From Bacteroidales bacterium UBA5072 (GTDB taxonomy: Bacteria; Bacteroidota; Bacteroidia; Bacteroidales; UBA10428): a stretch of 10,752 nt of DNA. The notes beneath the pieces were generated by a model. That model was not told where the DNA came from, made no database searches, and was given only the letters and a program-made list of their open reading frames with translations. A program made the position numbers and the translations under genes. How positions within the stretch are numbered: position 1 is the first letter of the stretch; every line of letters begins with the position of its first letter. Shown one piece after another: positions 1-7,172 of this stretch. Location of the stretch: NCBI GenBank assembly GCA_002415855.1, contig DIAS01000010.1:1-10752 (forward strand), in the 5' to 3' direction.

Positions 1-29
1 GATATTTCTTCCTCTATTGTTCTCCCCGG

Positions 30-84
30 ATGTTTGATCATAATAATTCCATCCCGACCTCGCAGGGGATCAAGTAATGCATTA
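30..84. repeat. Diverged copy A of an intergenic hairpin repeat
   Basis: This copy shares with copy B (128-173) four blocks in the same order: ATGTTT (30-35), CATA, ACCTCGCAG (57-65) and TGCATTA (78-84). The distance from ATGTTT to ACCTCGCAG is 27 bp here and 26 bp in copy B. Its own stem is ATCCC (51-55) with GGGAT (66-70) around a 10-base loop, so the copy looks degenerate beside B. The arrangement is that of a short REP-like intergenic element. I do not recognise a named family. Confidence 0.45.
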
Positions 85-127
85 TTTCCACAAATTGTCC
101 GGCATTAAATATTCCCCACCAGGAGGT

Positions 128-173
128 ATGTTTACGCATAGATCCCCAAATCAACCTCGCAGAGGTTGCATTA
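128..173. repeat. Copy B of the intergenic hairpin repeat
   Basis: It carries ATGTTT (128-133), CATA, ACCTCGCAG (154-162) and TGCATTA (167-173) in the same order as copy A, about 98 bp further on. It contains a clean palindrome at 152-168. It starts again just outside the parC stop codon, a usual place for REP-like elements. The region 1-180 otherwise shows no open frame that I would call a gene. Confidence 0.45.
152..168. terminator. Perfect 7-bp hairpin downstream of parC
   Basis: CAACCTC (152-158) pairs perfectly with GAGGTTG (162-168) around the loop GCA. It lies 12 bp beyond the parC stop codon and could end or stabilise the parE-parC transcript. Read in the parC direction it is followed by ATTTGGGG rather than a T tract, so it is not a classic intrinsic terminator. 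It may simply be the palindromic part of the repeat. Confidence 0.35.
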
Positions 174-180
174 CTTTTAA

Positions 181-2850
181 TTAAAACAATGACATCTGCT
201 CCCCGGTATTACTTCCATCGGGAAGCTTCGGCTCTTCATCTCCGGGAGCAGTTTCATCAGGCGGTTCCGGAACAGGCTCTGCCGGCAGTTCCTGTTTGAA
301 CCTTACAGGTTCCAGTTCCATAATATTGGCCACTTCGTAATTGCTGATCCTTTTGCCCCTGGCTTTATATCCCTTAACCGCAATAAAATCTGCAGCTTCC
401 ATGATTTCAGGCTCACGCTTCTTATGCTTTCCCCCGAATCTGATCTCCAGCCGTGGAAAATCCTTTTCCGAGAGCAGAATGAACCTGGACCTGGGATGTT
501 CCTCGAAATAACGCGCCGGTTTCTCCATGGCTTCGGCATGAAATCTTTTGATGTAATGGTATTTCTGTTCCCCGTCGTAATAAACGACAGTGAACAGCAA
601 GCCGGGGCTGAACTTGCGTATGATCAGCATATCTTCCTCGAAATGCGCCGTGAGTTCGTACCCCGACAACCGCATTTCACCGGCCCGAGTGAGCACGAGT
701 ATCTTATCACTGCCTGAGAACTCTCCCAGGTAGGTTCCTTTGCCCTCGGTATTCAGACGTTGCACGGCCTGATCCCACCATATCTTCCTGCCACCCAATG
801 TGGACCCGCCTCTTTCCTTCAGTTCAATCTTGTGCACAGGATACCGTGTCATTATATTTCCCATGGATGCCTTCCCTTTGATATCCGTTTCGCTGAACTC
901 CACATCAAAGATCAGGTTCTTAACCCTTGGCCTGGGTTTAAGGGTAACTTTCACAGTTTCTGCTTCTCCGTTAGGATTAACGCTCAGGTATAAAATACGC
1001 GAGCCGGGTTCGCCTTTGGTGAGGTTGTATTCCTTGTCGCGGGTAAGTCCGGTTATGCCACACCGTTTGATATAAGTCGTCCCGGCAGCGCCGTCACGGT
1101 AAATGATATTGTAAATTGTACGTTCGTCATTCTTTTTGAATACACCGGCAAATTCAATGTCTTTTCCAACAAACTGCTTTTCGGCTACCTTGGTGATGAG
1201 GTATTTACCATCCTTCCTGATCACGATAACATCATCAATATCTGAACAATCGCAGACATATTCATCCTTTTTCAAACCGGTTCCGATAAATCCTTCCGCA
1301 CGGTTTATATAGAGTTTGGCATTAGCCACTGCTACTTCAGCAGCCATGATGGTATCAAATCCGCGTATTTCAGTTTTGCGCTCCCGGCCTGCACCGAATT
1401 TCTTTTTAATATGGCGGTAGTAATTGATTGTGTAGGGAATGATATTGGCCAGATGGCTCCTGACCTCATCCATCTCTGCTTCTGTCTGCCTGATGAACTC
1501 ATCTGCTTTGAACGTGCTGAATTTGGATATCCGCTTAATGGGAATGTTTGATAACCTCACCAGATCTTCATGTGTGACCTCCCGTCGCAACCTGCCCCTA
1601 AAAGGGGTAAGTCCCGCGTCAATGGTTTCGAGAATGGATTCCTCGGTTTTGCAAAGTTTAATTGGTTCGTACAACTCGTTTTCGATGAAGATCTTTTCCA
1701 GTGATGAATAATGCCAGAATTCTGCCAGTTCATCGAGCCTTATCTGGAGTTCCGCCTTCAGCAGTTCAACCGTATTATCGACCGTGGATTTCAGGATTTC
1801 AGTAACGCCGATGAAACAGGGTTTGTCGTCGCGGATTATGCAGGCATTGGGGGAAATGGGTATTTCACAATCGGTAAAGGCATAGAGTGCATCCATGGTA
1901 ATATCCGGATCTGTTCCGGGTACCAGGTGGATAACAATTTCCACAGAACCTGCCGTGTTATCATCGATTTTCCGGATCCTGATCTTGCCTTTTTCATTGG
2001 CTTTCAGCACTGAATCAATCAGTGAGGTTGTTGTTTGTCCAAAAGGCAACTCCGTGATGATTAGTCCTTTTCTTTCGAGTTTCGAGATCTTGGCCCGGAC
2101 CCTGACTATGCCGCCCCGGATTCCGTCATTGTACCTGGAGATGTCGATCAGCCCGCCGGTCGGAAAATCAGGGTACAATTCAAAACCTTTGCCCTGTAAA
2201 TGGGCTATGGACGCATCGATCAATTCGTTGAAATTATGCGGAAGAATCTTGGAAGCCAGTCCCACTGCGATTCCTTCCACCCCCTGGGCCAGCAACAGGG
2301 GAAACTTCACCGGAAGGGTGATGGGCTCCCTGTTTCGACCGTCATAGGAAAGCTTCCATTCTGTAGTACGGGGATTGAACACGACTTCCATGGCGAATTT
2401 TGATAATCTCGCCTCAATATACCGAGATGCCGCTGCACCATCGCCGGTAAGAATATTGCCCCAGTTCCCCTGCGTATCAATGAGCAGATTCTTCTGTCCC
2501 AGCTGTACAAGGGCATCACCAATGGATGCATCGCCATGGGGATGGTACTGCATGGTCTGGCCGATGATATTGGCAACCTTGTTGTAACGGCCATCCTCGA
2601 TCTGCCTCATGGCATGAAGTATCCTGCGCTGCACAGGCTTTAAACCGTCATCAACATGCGGGACTGCTCTTTCCAGGATCACATACGAGGCATAATCAAG
2701 AAACCAGTCCTTGTACTTGCCGGTAAGCTCGGTAACATGACCGGTGCCGATGAGCGGATCATCCGATCCGGCATCCGCATCAGGCAAAGGGTCACCGGAC
2801 TGCTCTTCCTCCCCGTACCCTTCAATCAGTTCGAAATCATCAGGACTCAT
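181..2850 (-). CDS. parC: DNA topoisomerase IV subunit A
   Basis: This is the DNA breakage-reunion subunit of topoisomerase IV, which with ParE unlinks daughter chromosomes and relaxes supercoils using ATP. The 889-residue protein has the winged-helix domain with YHPHGD at residues 102-107 and the catalytic tyrosine at Tyr144 in the ASRYIEARL motif; this residue forms the covalent link to DNA. A tower and coiled-coil region follows, then a beta-propeller-like C-terminal domain. I see no QRRGGKG GyrA box, which favours ParC over GyrA. A Pro/Glu/Asp-rich, probably disordered tail (about 854-889) ends in QMSLF. I chose the ATG at 2850 because it leaves a 16-bp gap after parE. The longer in-frame start at 2913 overlaps parE and adds 21 basic residues that do not resemble the family. 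The gene is probably cotranscribed with parE. No Shine-Dalgarno sequence is visible. Confidence 0.93.
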   Translation of the reverse strand: MSPDDFELIEGYGEEEQSGDPLPDADAGSDDPLIGTGHVTELTGKYKDWFLDYASYVILERAVPHVDDGLKPVQRRILHAMRQIEDGRYNKVANIIGQTMQYHPHGDASIGDALVQLGQKNLLIDTQGNWGNILTGDGAAASRYIEARLSKFAMEVVFNPRTTEWKLSYDGRNREPITLPVKFPLLLAQGVEGIAVGLASKILPHNFNELIDASIAHLQGKGFELYPDFPTGGLIDISRYNDGIRGGIVRVRAKISKLERKGLIITELPFGQTTTSLIDSVLKANEKGKIRIRKIDDNTAGSVEIVIHLVPGTDPDITMDALYAFTDCEIPISPNACIIRDDKPCFIGVTEILKSTVDNTVELLKAELQIRLDELAEFWHYSSLEKIFIENELYEPIKLCKTEESILETIDAGLTPFRGRLRREVTHEDLVRLSNIPIKRISKFSTFKADEFIRQTEAEMDEVRSHLANIIPYTINYYRHIKKKFGAGRERKTEIRGFDTIMAAEVAVANAKLYINRAEGFIGTGLKKDEYVCDCSDIDDVIVIRKDGKYLITKVAEKQFVGKDIEFAGVFKKNDERTIYNIIYRDGAAGTTYIKRCGITGLTRDKEYNLTKGEPGSRILYLSVNPNGEAETVKVTLKPRPRVKNLIFDVEFSETDIKGKASMGNIMTRYPVHKIELKERGGSTLGGRKIWWDQAVQRLNTEGKGTYLGEFSGSDKILVLTRAGEMRLSGYELTAHFEEDMLIIRKFSPGLLFTVVYYDGEQKYHYIKRFHAEAMEKPARYFEEHPRSRFILLSEKDFPRLEIRFGGKHKKREPEIMEAADFIAVKGYKARGKRISNYEVANIMELEPVRFKQELPAEPVPEPPDETAPGDEEPKLPDGSNTGEQMSLF

Positions 2851-2866
2851 TCGGAAAATTATGTTT

Positions 2867-4714
2867 TTACGCAACCGCCTCAACCATATCTTCTTCCACA
2901 CGCAGGTTTTCAATAATGAAATCCTGTCGCTCCTGCGTATTCTTGCCCATGAAAAAAGGTAAGATATCCTGGATATGGTCGCCCTTTTTTACCCTTACCG
3001 GTTCGAGGCGTATGTCCTTGCCGATAAAATGCCGGAATTCCTCCGGTGAGATCTCTCCAAGACCTTTAAAGCGGGTTATTTCAGGATTAATTCCAAGTCT
3101 TTTTATGGCATTTGCCTTCTCCTCATCGTTATAACAATAGATGGTCTGCTTCCTGTTCCTCACCCTGAACAGGGGAGTCTGAAGGATGTAGAGATGTCCC
3201 TGCCTTACAAGTTCAGGAAAGAACTGCAGAAAGAAAGTCATCATCAGCAGCCTGATGTGCATGCCATCCACATCGGCATCCGTTGCGATCACCACGTTGT
3301 TGTACCGCAGGTTTTCCAATCCGTCCTCAATATCAAGCGCAGCCTGCAACAGATTGAACTCCTCATTTTCGTAAACGATCTTCTTGGTAAGGCCGTAAAC
3401 ATTTAACGGCTTGCCTTTCAGACTGAATACAGCCTGTGTGCCAACATCCCGTGACGTGGTAATGGAACCGCTGGCTGAATCCCCCTCGGTGATGAAAATG
3501 GTGGAATCGAGGTTTCGCTCGTCGTTGTCATTCAGGTGAATTTTGCAGTCGCGCAGTTTCCGGTTATGTAAACTGGATTTCTTGGCCCGTTCCCTGGCCA
3601 GTTTCTGAATGCCGGATATGGCCTTTCTTTCCTTTTCCGATTCGATGATCTTTTTTAAAAGGATATCTGCTGTTTCCGGGTGTTTATGGAGATAATTGTC
3701 AAGGTGTTTCTTCAGGAAATCAGTAATGAAATTCCGGATGGAGATGCCGTCGGGTGTCATATCCTTTGAGCCCAGCTTGGTCTTTGTCTGCGATTCAAAA
3801 ACCGGCTCCTCCACTTTGATGCTGAGTGCTGATACCATGGAAGTGCGGATGTCCGCTGGATCAAAATCCTTTTTATAGAATTCCCGGATGGTTTTCACCA
3901 GGGCCTCCTTAAATGCAGCGAGGTGTGTCCCTCCCTGGGTGGTATGCTGTCCGTTGACAAAGGTGTAATATATCTCACCGTACTGACTGCCATGGGTAAG
4001 GGCAAGCTCTATATCCTCATCTTTCAGGTGAATGATGGAATAAAGCCCGTCGCCGTTCACGTTTTCACGGAGCAGATCGACCAGTCCCTCTTTTGAAAAA
4101 TAAGGTGTCCCATTCAGATAAATGGTAAGCCCCGAGTTAAGGTACACATAGTTCTTGATCATGGCCTCCACGTAATCCTCCATGTAGCGGAAATGGCCAA
4201 ACATTTTCTGATCAGGAACAAAGGACACCAGGGTGCCGTTCTTCAAATCGCCCGGCTGTTCCGGCATTTCCTGCTGCAGGTTCCCTTCGGTGAAGCTGAC
4301 AATCTTCACTTTACCCTCTCTGAATGACCTGATCTCGAAAAAAGAGGATAGGGCATTTACTGCTTTTATACCTACACCGTTCAGGCCCACGGACTTTTTA
4401 AATACCCGGGAATCATATTTGGCACCCGTATTCATCCTTGAAGCCACGTCGATCACTTTCCCCAAAGGAATACCGCGGCCATAATCCCTTATCTGCACAA
4501 TGTTTTCATTGATGGTAATATCAATGGCCTTTCCAAATCCCATCATAAATTCATCGACAGCATTGTCCAGCACTTCCTTGAGCAGAACATATATTCCGTC
4601 ATCCTGTGAAGATCCGTCTCCCAGCTTGCCGATGTACATACCGGGACGCTTCCGGATATGCTCTTTCCAGTCGAGTGTGCGTATCGTATCTTCCGAATAT
4701 ATTGCAGTAGTCAT
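2867..4714 (-). CDS. parE: DNA topoisomerase IV subunit B
   Basis: This is the ATPase subunit of topoisomerase IV, which drives DNA strand passage by ATP-dependent closure of its N-terminal gate. The 615 residues show a GHKL ATPase domain: catalytic Glu47 and Asn51 in EVLDNAVDE, Asp77 in DYGRGIP, and the glycine-rich loop GLNGVGIKAVNAL from residue 110. A transducer region follows. The TOPRIM domain has EGDSASGS with metal-binding Glu410, and DADVDG with Asp479 and Asp481. GLNGVG in place of the more usual GLHGVG agrees with my memory of Bacteroidota ParE. The start at 4714 gives a complete N-terminus (TIRTLDWKEHIRKRPGMYIG begins at residue 10). The gene is first in the parE-parC operon, with a promoter candidate directly upstream and DnaA-box-like sequences beyond it. 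Confidence 0.94.
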   Translation of the reverse strand: MTTAIYSEDTIRTLDWKEHIRKRPGMYIGKLGDGSSQDDGIYVLLKEVLDNAVDEFMMGFGKAIDITINENIVQIRDYGRGIPLGKVIDVASRMNTGAKYDSRVFKKSVGLNGVGIKAVNALSSFFEIRSFREGKVKIVSFTEGNLQQEMPEQPGDLKNGTLVSFVPDQKMFGHFRYMEDYVEAMIKNYVYLNSGLTIYLNGTPYFSKEGLVDLLRENVNGDGLYSIIHLKDEDIELALTHGSQYGEIYYTFVNGQHTTQGGTHLAAFKEALVKTIREFYKKDFDPADIRTSMVSALSIKVEEPVFESQTKTKLGSKDMTPDGISIRNFITDFLKKHLDNYLHKHPETADILLKKIIESEKERKAISGIQKLARERAKKSSLHNRKLRDCKIHLNDNDERNLDSTIFITEGDSASGSITTSRDVGTQAVFSLKGKPLNVYGLTKKIVYENEEFNLLQAALDIEDGLENLRYNNVVIATDADVDGMHIRLLMMTFFLQFFPELVRQGHLYILQTPLFRVRNRKQTIYCYNDEEKANAIKRLGINPEITRFKGLGEISPEEFRHFIGKDIRLEPVRVKKGDHIQDILPFFMGKNTQERQDFIIENLRVEEDMVEAVA

Positions 4715-4733
4715 ACCTTTGAGAGGTTTGCCG

Positions 4734-4766
4734 CAAAATTAGCACAAAGATGTTTGGTGATCCCAA
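4734..4766 (-). promoter_or_regulatory. Candidate parE-parC promoter
   Basis: On the minus strand TAATTTTG (4741-4734) fits the Bacteroidota -7 consensus TAnnTTTG. A TTG (4766-4764) stands 22 bp upstream as a possible -33 element. The -7 ends 19 bp before the parE ATG, so the leader would be very short. The DnaA-like sequence at 4771-4779 lies just upstream of the -33. The call rests on consensus matching alone. Confidence 0.45.
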
Positions 4767-4770
4767 TTCT

Positions 4771-4880
4771 TTATCAACACGCAAATAACAACCTGTTGCC
4801 GATAGCAGGGGGATTTTTGTTGAGATTTAGGGTATTAACCTGTGGATAACCCTGACGGGTGATGCCGGGATTGTTGAAAA
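4771..4880. promoter_or_regulatory. Cluster of DnaA-box-like sequences upstream of parE
   Basis: Positions 4841-4849 read TGTGGATAA, the exact reverse complement of the DnaA box TTATCCACA. TTATCAACA lies on the plus strand at 4771-4779 (one mismatch). TGTTGAAAA at 4872-4880 is TTTTCAACA on the minus strand (two mismatches). A weaker TGTTGAGAT lies at 4818-4826. All fall in the 210-bp non-coding gap between lysS and parE. They could be a DnaA-controlled regulatory region for parE, a titration site or part of a replication origin. No obvious AT-rich unwinding element or dnaA gene is present in the window. Confidence 0.4.
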
Positions 4881-4924
4881 CTCTTTCACAGCACGACTGG
4901 CTGACGGCATGACTGCAGAATCAA

Positions 4925-6655
4925 CTACTGTTTCAACCATTTATCTACTTCTTCAGGACTTAATCCCTTAAGTCCCAGCTTATTTTTCTTATTGAATCCG
5001 TTCAGGTCATTGGAGAGCTTTCCGGCTTTGGCCTCTTTCAGCTGATCCACAGAGGTAAAACCCAGTTTTTTCAGCACTTCAATCCATTCCGCCGGAATGC
5101 CCAGTTCCTGGTATTTCTCCTGTGCCTCATCCCCGGTTCCTTGTCCCTGCTCTGGTTTCATCTGCGGGAAGAACAGAACATCCTGAATACTGGGCTGGTT
5201 GGTCATGATCATGGCCAGCCTGTCGATTCCAACGCCCAGTCCCGATGCCGGGGGCATACCATACTCCAGCGCCCGCAGAAAGTCCTGGTCAATGAACATT
5301 GCTTCATTATCCCCCTTTTCAGAAAGCCTCAGCTGTTCCTGGAACCTTTCGCGCTGGTCGATCGGATCGTTCAGCTCGGAATAGGCATTGCACATTTCCT
5401 TGGAATTCACGATCAGCTCAAAGCGTTCAGTAAGAGCCGGATTGGTACGGTGTTTCTTACACAGCGGTGACATCTCAATGGGATAATCCATGATAAAAGT
5501 AGGTTGCAGCAGATGGGGCTCAACCTTTTCCCCGAAGATCATATCAATGAGCCTTCCTTTGCCCATGGTAGCGTCGGTTTCGATGCCCATTTCCTTGCAG
5601 GCTGCCCGAAGCTGATCCTCGTTTGCGGCCAGGATATCGATCCCTGCATATTGCTGTATCGCTTCTGTCATGGTCAGCCGGGCAAAGGGTCTTTTAAAAT
5701 CAATAACAGCATCACCGTATGGTACTTTTGTCGTACCCTGAAGGTCGAGAGCCACTTTTTCAAACATCTCCTCCACAAAATCCATCATCCACAGGTAATC
5801 CTTCCAGGCAACATAGATCTCCATCACCGTGAATTCAGGATTGTGGGTGCGGTCCATCCCTTCGTTGCGAAAATCCTTTGCAAACTCATAAACACCTTCG
5901 TATCCCCCCACCAGGAGCCGTTTCAGATAAAGCTCATTGGCAATACGCAGGTACAAGGGAATATCCAGCGTATTGTGATGGGTTATGAACGGTCTGGCCG
6001 CAGCTCCTCCGGGAATAGGCTGAAGGATCGGGGTCTCGACTTCGAGATAGCCCCGCGAATTGAACAACTCCCTCAGGGAATTAATGATCCTGGTGCGTTT
6101 GATGAATACCTCCCTTACCCCGGGATTTACCACCAGGTCGACATACCTTTGCCGGTACCTGAATTCAGGATCGGTAACGGCATCATATACCACGCCGTCC
6201 TTCTCCTTTACAATCGGAAGGGGTTTCAGCGATTTGCCAAGTAATGTTATTTCCCGTACATGTACAGACAGTTCTCCGGTCTGGGTTATGAAGGTAAATC
6301 CCTTCACCCCAATGAAATCACCAATATCCAACAGCTTTTTAAATACCGTGTTGTACCAGGTTTTATTTTCGCCCGGGCAAATATCATCGCGTCTGAGGTA
6401 AATCTGGATTCGTCCTTTTTCATCCTGTATCTCGGCAAAGGAGGCACTCCCCATGATCCGCCTGTTCATGAGGCGACCGGCTATGGCCACATCCTGGTAA
6501 TTGCCTTTTTCAGCGCGGTAATTATCCGAGATCTCCTTTGTGGTGACATTCACAGGAAACCTGGCCGCCGGATAAGGATCAATGCCCAGGGCTCTTATCT
6601 CATCCAGTGCCTGTCGCCGTATAATCTCCTGTTCACTTAAATCGGTGTAATTCAT
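4925..6655 (-). CDS. lysS: Lysyl-tRNA synthetase, class II, with C-terminal extension
   Basis: This enzyme attaches lysine to tRNA-Lys using ATP in the cytoplasm. The 576-residue protein starts with a helix and an OB-fold anticodon-binding domain (about 50-150; VAIAGRLMNRRIMGSASFAEI). The class II catalytic core follows: motif 1 around GYLEVETP (from residue 202), motif 2 FRNEG (from 262) with RTHNPEF, and motif 3 GLGVGIDRL containing Arg479. The usual enzyme ends near residue 500. Here about 70 more residues follow, including LKKLGFTSVDQLKEAKAGKL and a KNKLGLKGL segment, which resemble a small helix-hairpin-helix domain; I recall the same tail in other Bacteroidota LysRS. I chose the ATG at 6655 because MNYTDLSEQEIIRRQALDEI is the normal N-terminus. 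An upstream ATG at 6700 would collide with the aroK start. The stop is TAG. Confidence 0.95.
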   Translation of the reverse strand: MNYTDLSEQEIIRRQALDEIRALGIDPYPAARFPVNVTTKEISDNYRAEKGNYQDVAIAGRLMNRRIMGSASFAEIQDEKGRIQIYLRRDDICPGENKTWYNTVFKKLLDIGDFIGVKGFTFITQTGELSVHVREITLLGKSLKPLPIVKEKDGVVYDAVTDPEFRYRQRYVDLVVNPGVREVFIKRTRIINSLRELFNSRGYLEVETPILQPIPGGAAARPFITHHNTLDIPLYLRIANELYLKRLLVGGYEGVYEFAKDFRNEGMDRTHNPEFTVMEIYVAWKDYLWMMDFVEEMFEKVALDLQGTTKVPYGDAVIDFKRPFARLTMTEAIQQYAGIDILAANEDQLRAACKEMGIETDATMGKGRLIDMIFGEKVEPHLLQPTFIMDYPIEMSPLCKKHRTNPALTERFELIVNSKEMCNAYSELNDPIDQRERFQEQLRLSEKGDNEAMFIDQDFLRALEYGMPPASGLGVGIDRLAMIMTNQPSIQDVLFFPQMKPEQGQGTGDEAQEKYQELGIPAEWIEVLKKLGFTSVDQLKEAKAGKLSNDLNGFNKKNKLGLKGLSPEEVDKWLKQ

Positions 6656-6665
6656 TTTATCGTTA

Positions 6666-6673
6666 TAAATTTG
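6666..6673 (+). promoter_or_regulatory. Candidate -7 element for aroK
   Basis: TAAATTTG fits TAnnTTTG exactly and ends 25 bp before the aroK ATG. I see no convincing TTG at the expected -33 distance, which would fall inside the first codons of lysS. Its right end lies only 3 bp from the oppositely facing lysS -7 candidate. Confidence 0.4.
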
Positions 6674-6676
6674 CCA

Positions 6677-6684
6677 CAAAGATA
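6677..6684 (-). promoter_or_regulatory. Candidate -7 element for lysS
   Basis: The minus strand reads TATCTTTG, an exact fit to TAnnTTTG, ending 21 bp before the lysS ATG. No clear -33 TTG is visible; that region would lie around the aroK start codon. The implied lysS leader is only about 15 bases and lacks a Shine-Dalgarno sequence. Confidence 0.4.
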
Positions 6685-6698
6685 ATTTTTTTCGTCTC

Positions 6699-7172
6699 AT
6701 GCGCTACTTCATCATCGGCTTCAAGAACAGCGGTAAAACCACCTTCGGGAGAAAACTGGCCCGGCAACTGGAAATGGATTTTATTGACCTGGATGAGTAC
6801 ATGGAAGCGAAAACAGGAACAAATATTCCGGAGATGTACACACGGCTGGGAGAGGAGGGATTCCGCCGGCTCGAATGGAAAACCCTGAAGGAGGTTGTGA
6901 AACATGATGACATCATCATTTCCACCGGGGGTGGCGCACCCTGTCATTGCGACAACATGAGCCTGATGGAGCAATATGGTGATGTCATTTATTTGAAGGT
7001 GGCAGATGAAACACTTATAAAAAGGCTAAAGCGTGCTGCCAAAGACCGGCCTATTGTCCTGGGAAAATCCGAGGATGAGTTGCGGCAATACGTGGCAGAC
7101 CTTCGCAACAAATGTGAACACCATTACCTCCGGGCGCATTATACCGTGGACGGAGACCGTTTAAAATGGTAA
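6699..7172 (+). CDS. aroK: Shikimate kinase
   Basis: It phosphorylates shikimate to shikimate 3-phosphate with ATP, the fifth step of the pathway to chorismate and the aromatic amino acids, in the cytoplasm. The 157-residue protein has the P-loop GFKNSGKT at residues 7-14, Asp30 and Asp32 in FIDLDEYME (the DxD that binds Mg2+ and shikimate), FRRLE with Arg56 (substrate-binding position) and the glycine triplet in STGGGAP (77-79). RAAKDRP is the probable lid segment. It is a little shorter than the usual 165-175 residues because the C-terminus stops at LKW. It is divergent from lysS across 43 bp, and its end overlaps the opposing DUF3127 gene by 12 bp. No Shine-Dalgarno sequence precedes the ATG. 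STGGGAP argues against a gluconate kinase or adenylate kinase. Confidence 0.92.
   Translation: MRYFIIGFKNSGKTTFGRKLARQLEMDFIDLDEYMEAKTGTNIPEMYTRLGEEGFRRLEWKTLKEVVKHDDIIISTGGGAPCHCDNMSLMEQYGDVIYLKVADETLIKRLKRAAKDRPIVLGKSEDELRQYVADLRNKCEHHYLRAHYTVDGDRLKW

Noticed and set aside
1..180. CRISPR array or small RNA gene
   Set aside because: Only two degenerate repeat copies are present, without regular spacers, and no promoter or conserved RNA structure was recognised.
1895..2347. 150-codon plus-strand open frame opposite parC
   Set aside because: It is antisense to the conserved ParC core, its translation is low in plausible structure, and no promoter element was seen.
2851..2913. Longer parC start overlapping the end of parE
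   Set aside because: The added 21 residues are basic and unlike any ParC N-terminus I know; the ATG at 2850 gives clean operon spacing.
5504..6244. 246-codon plus-strand open frame opposite lysS
   Set aside because: It is fully antisense to the catalytic core of lysS, shows no recognisable domain, and its openness is explained by the codon use of the gene on the other strand.
6656..6700. Longer lysS start at 6700
   Set aside because: It would run through both promoter candidates and overlap the aroK start codon, and the added residues do not resemble LysRS.
6699..7172. Gluconate kinase or adenylate kinase as alternatives to aroK
   Set aside because: The DxD at 30-32, Arg56 and the STGGGAP glycine triplet are the shikimate kinase combination.
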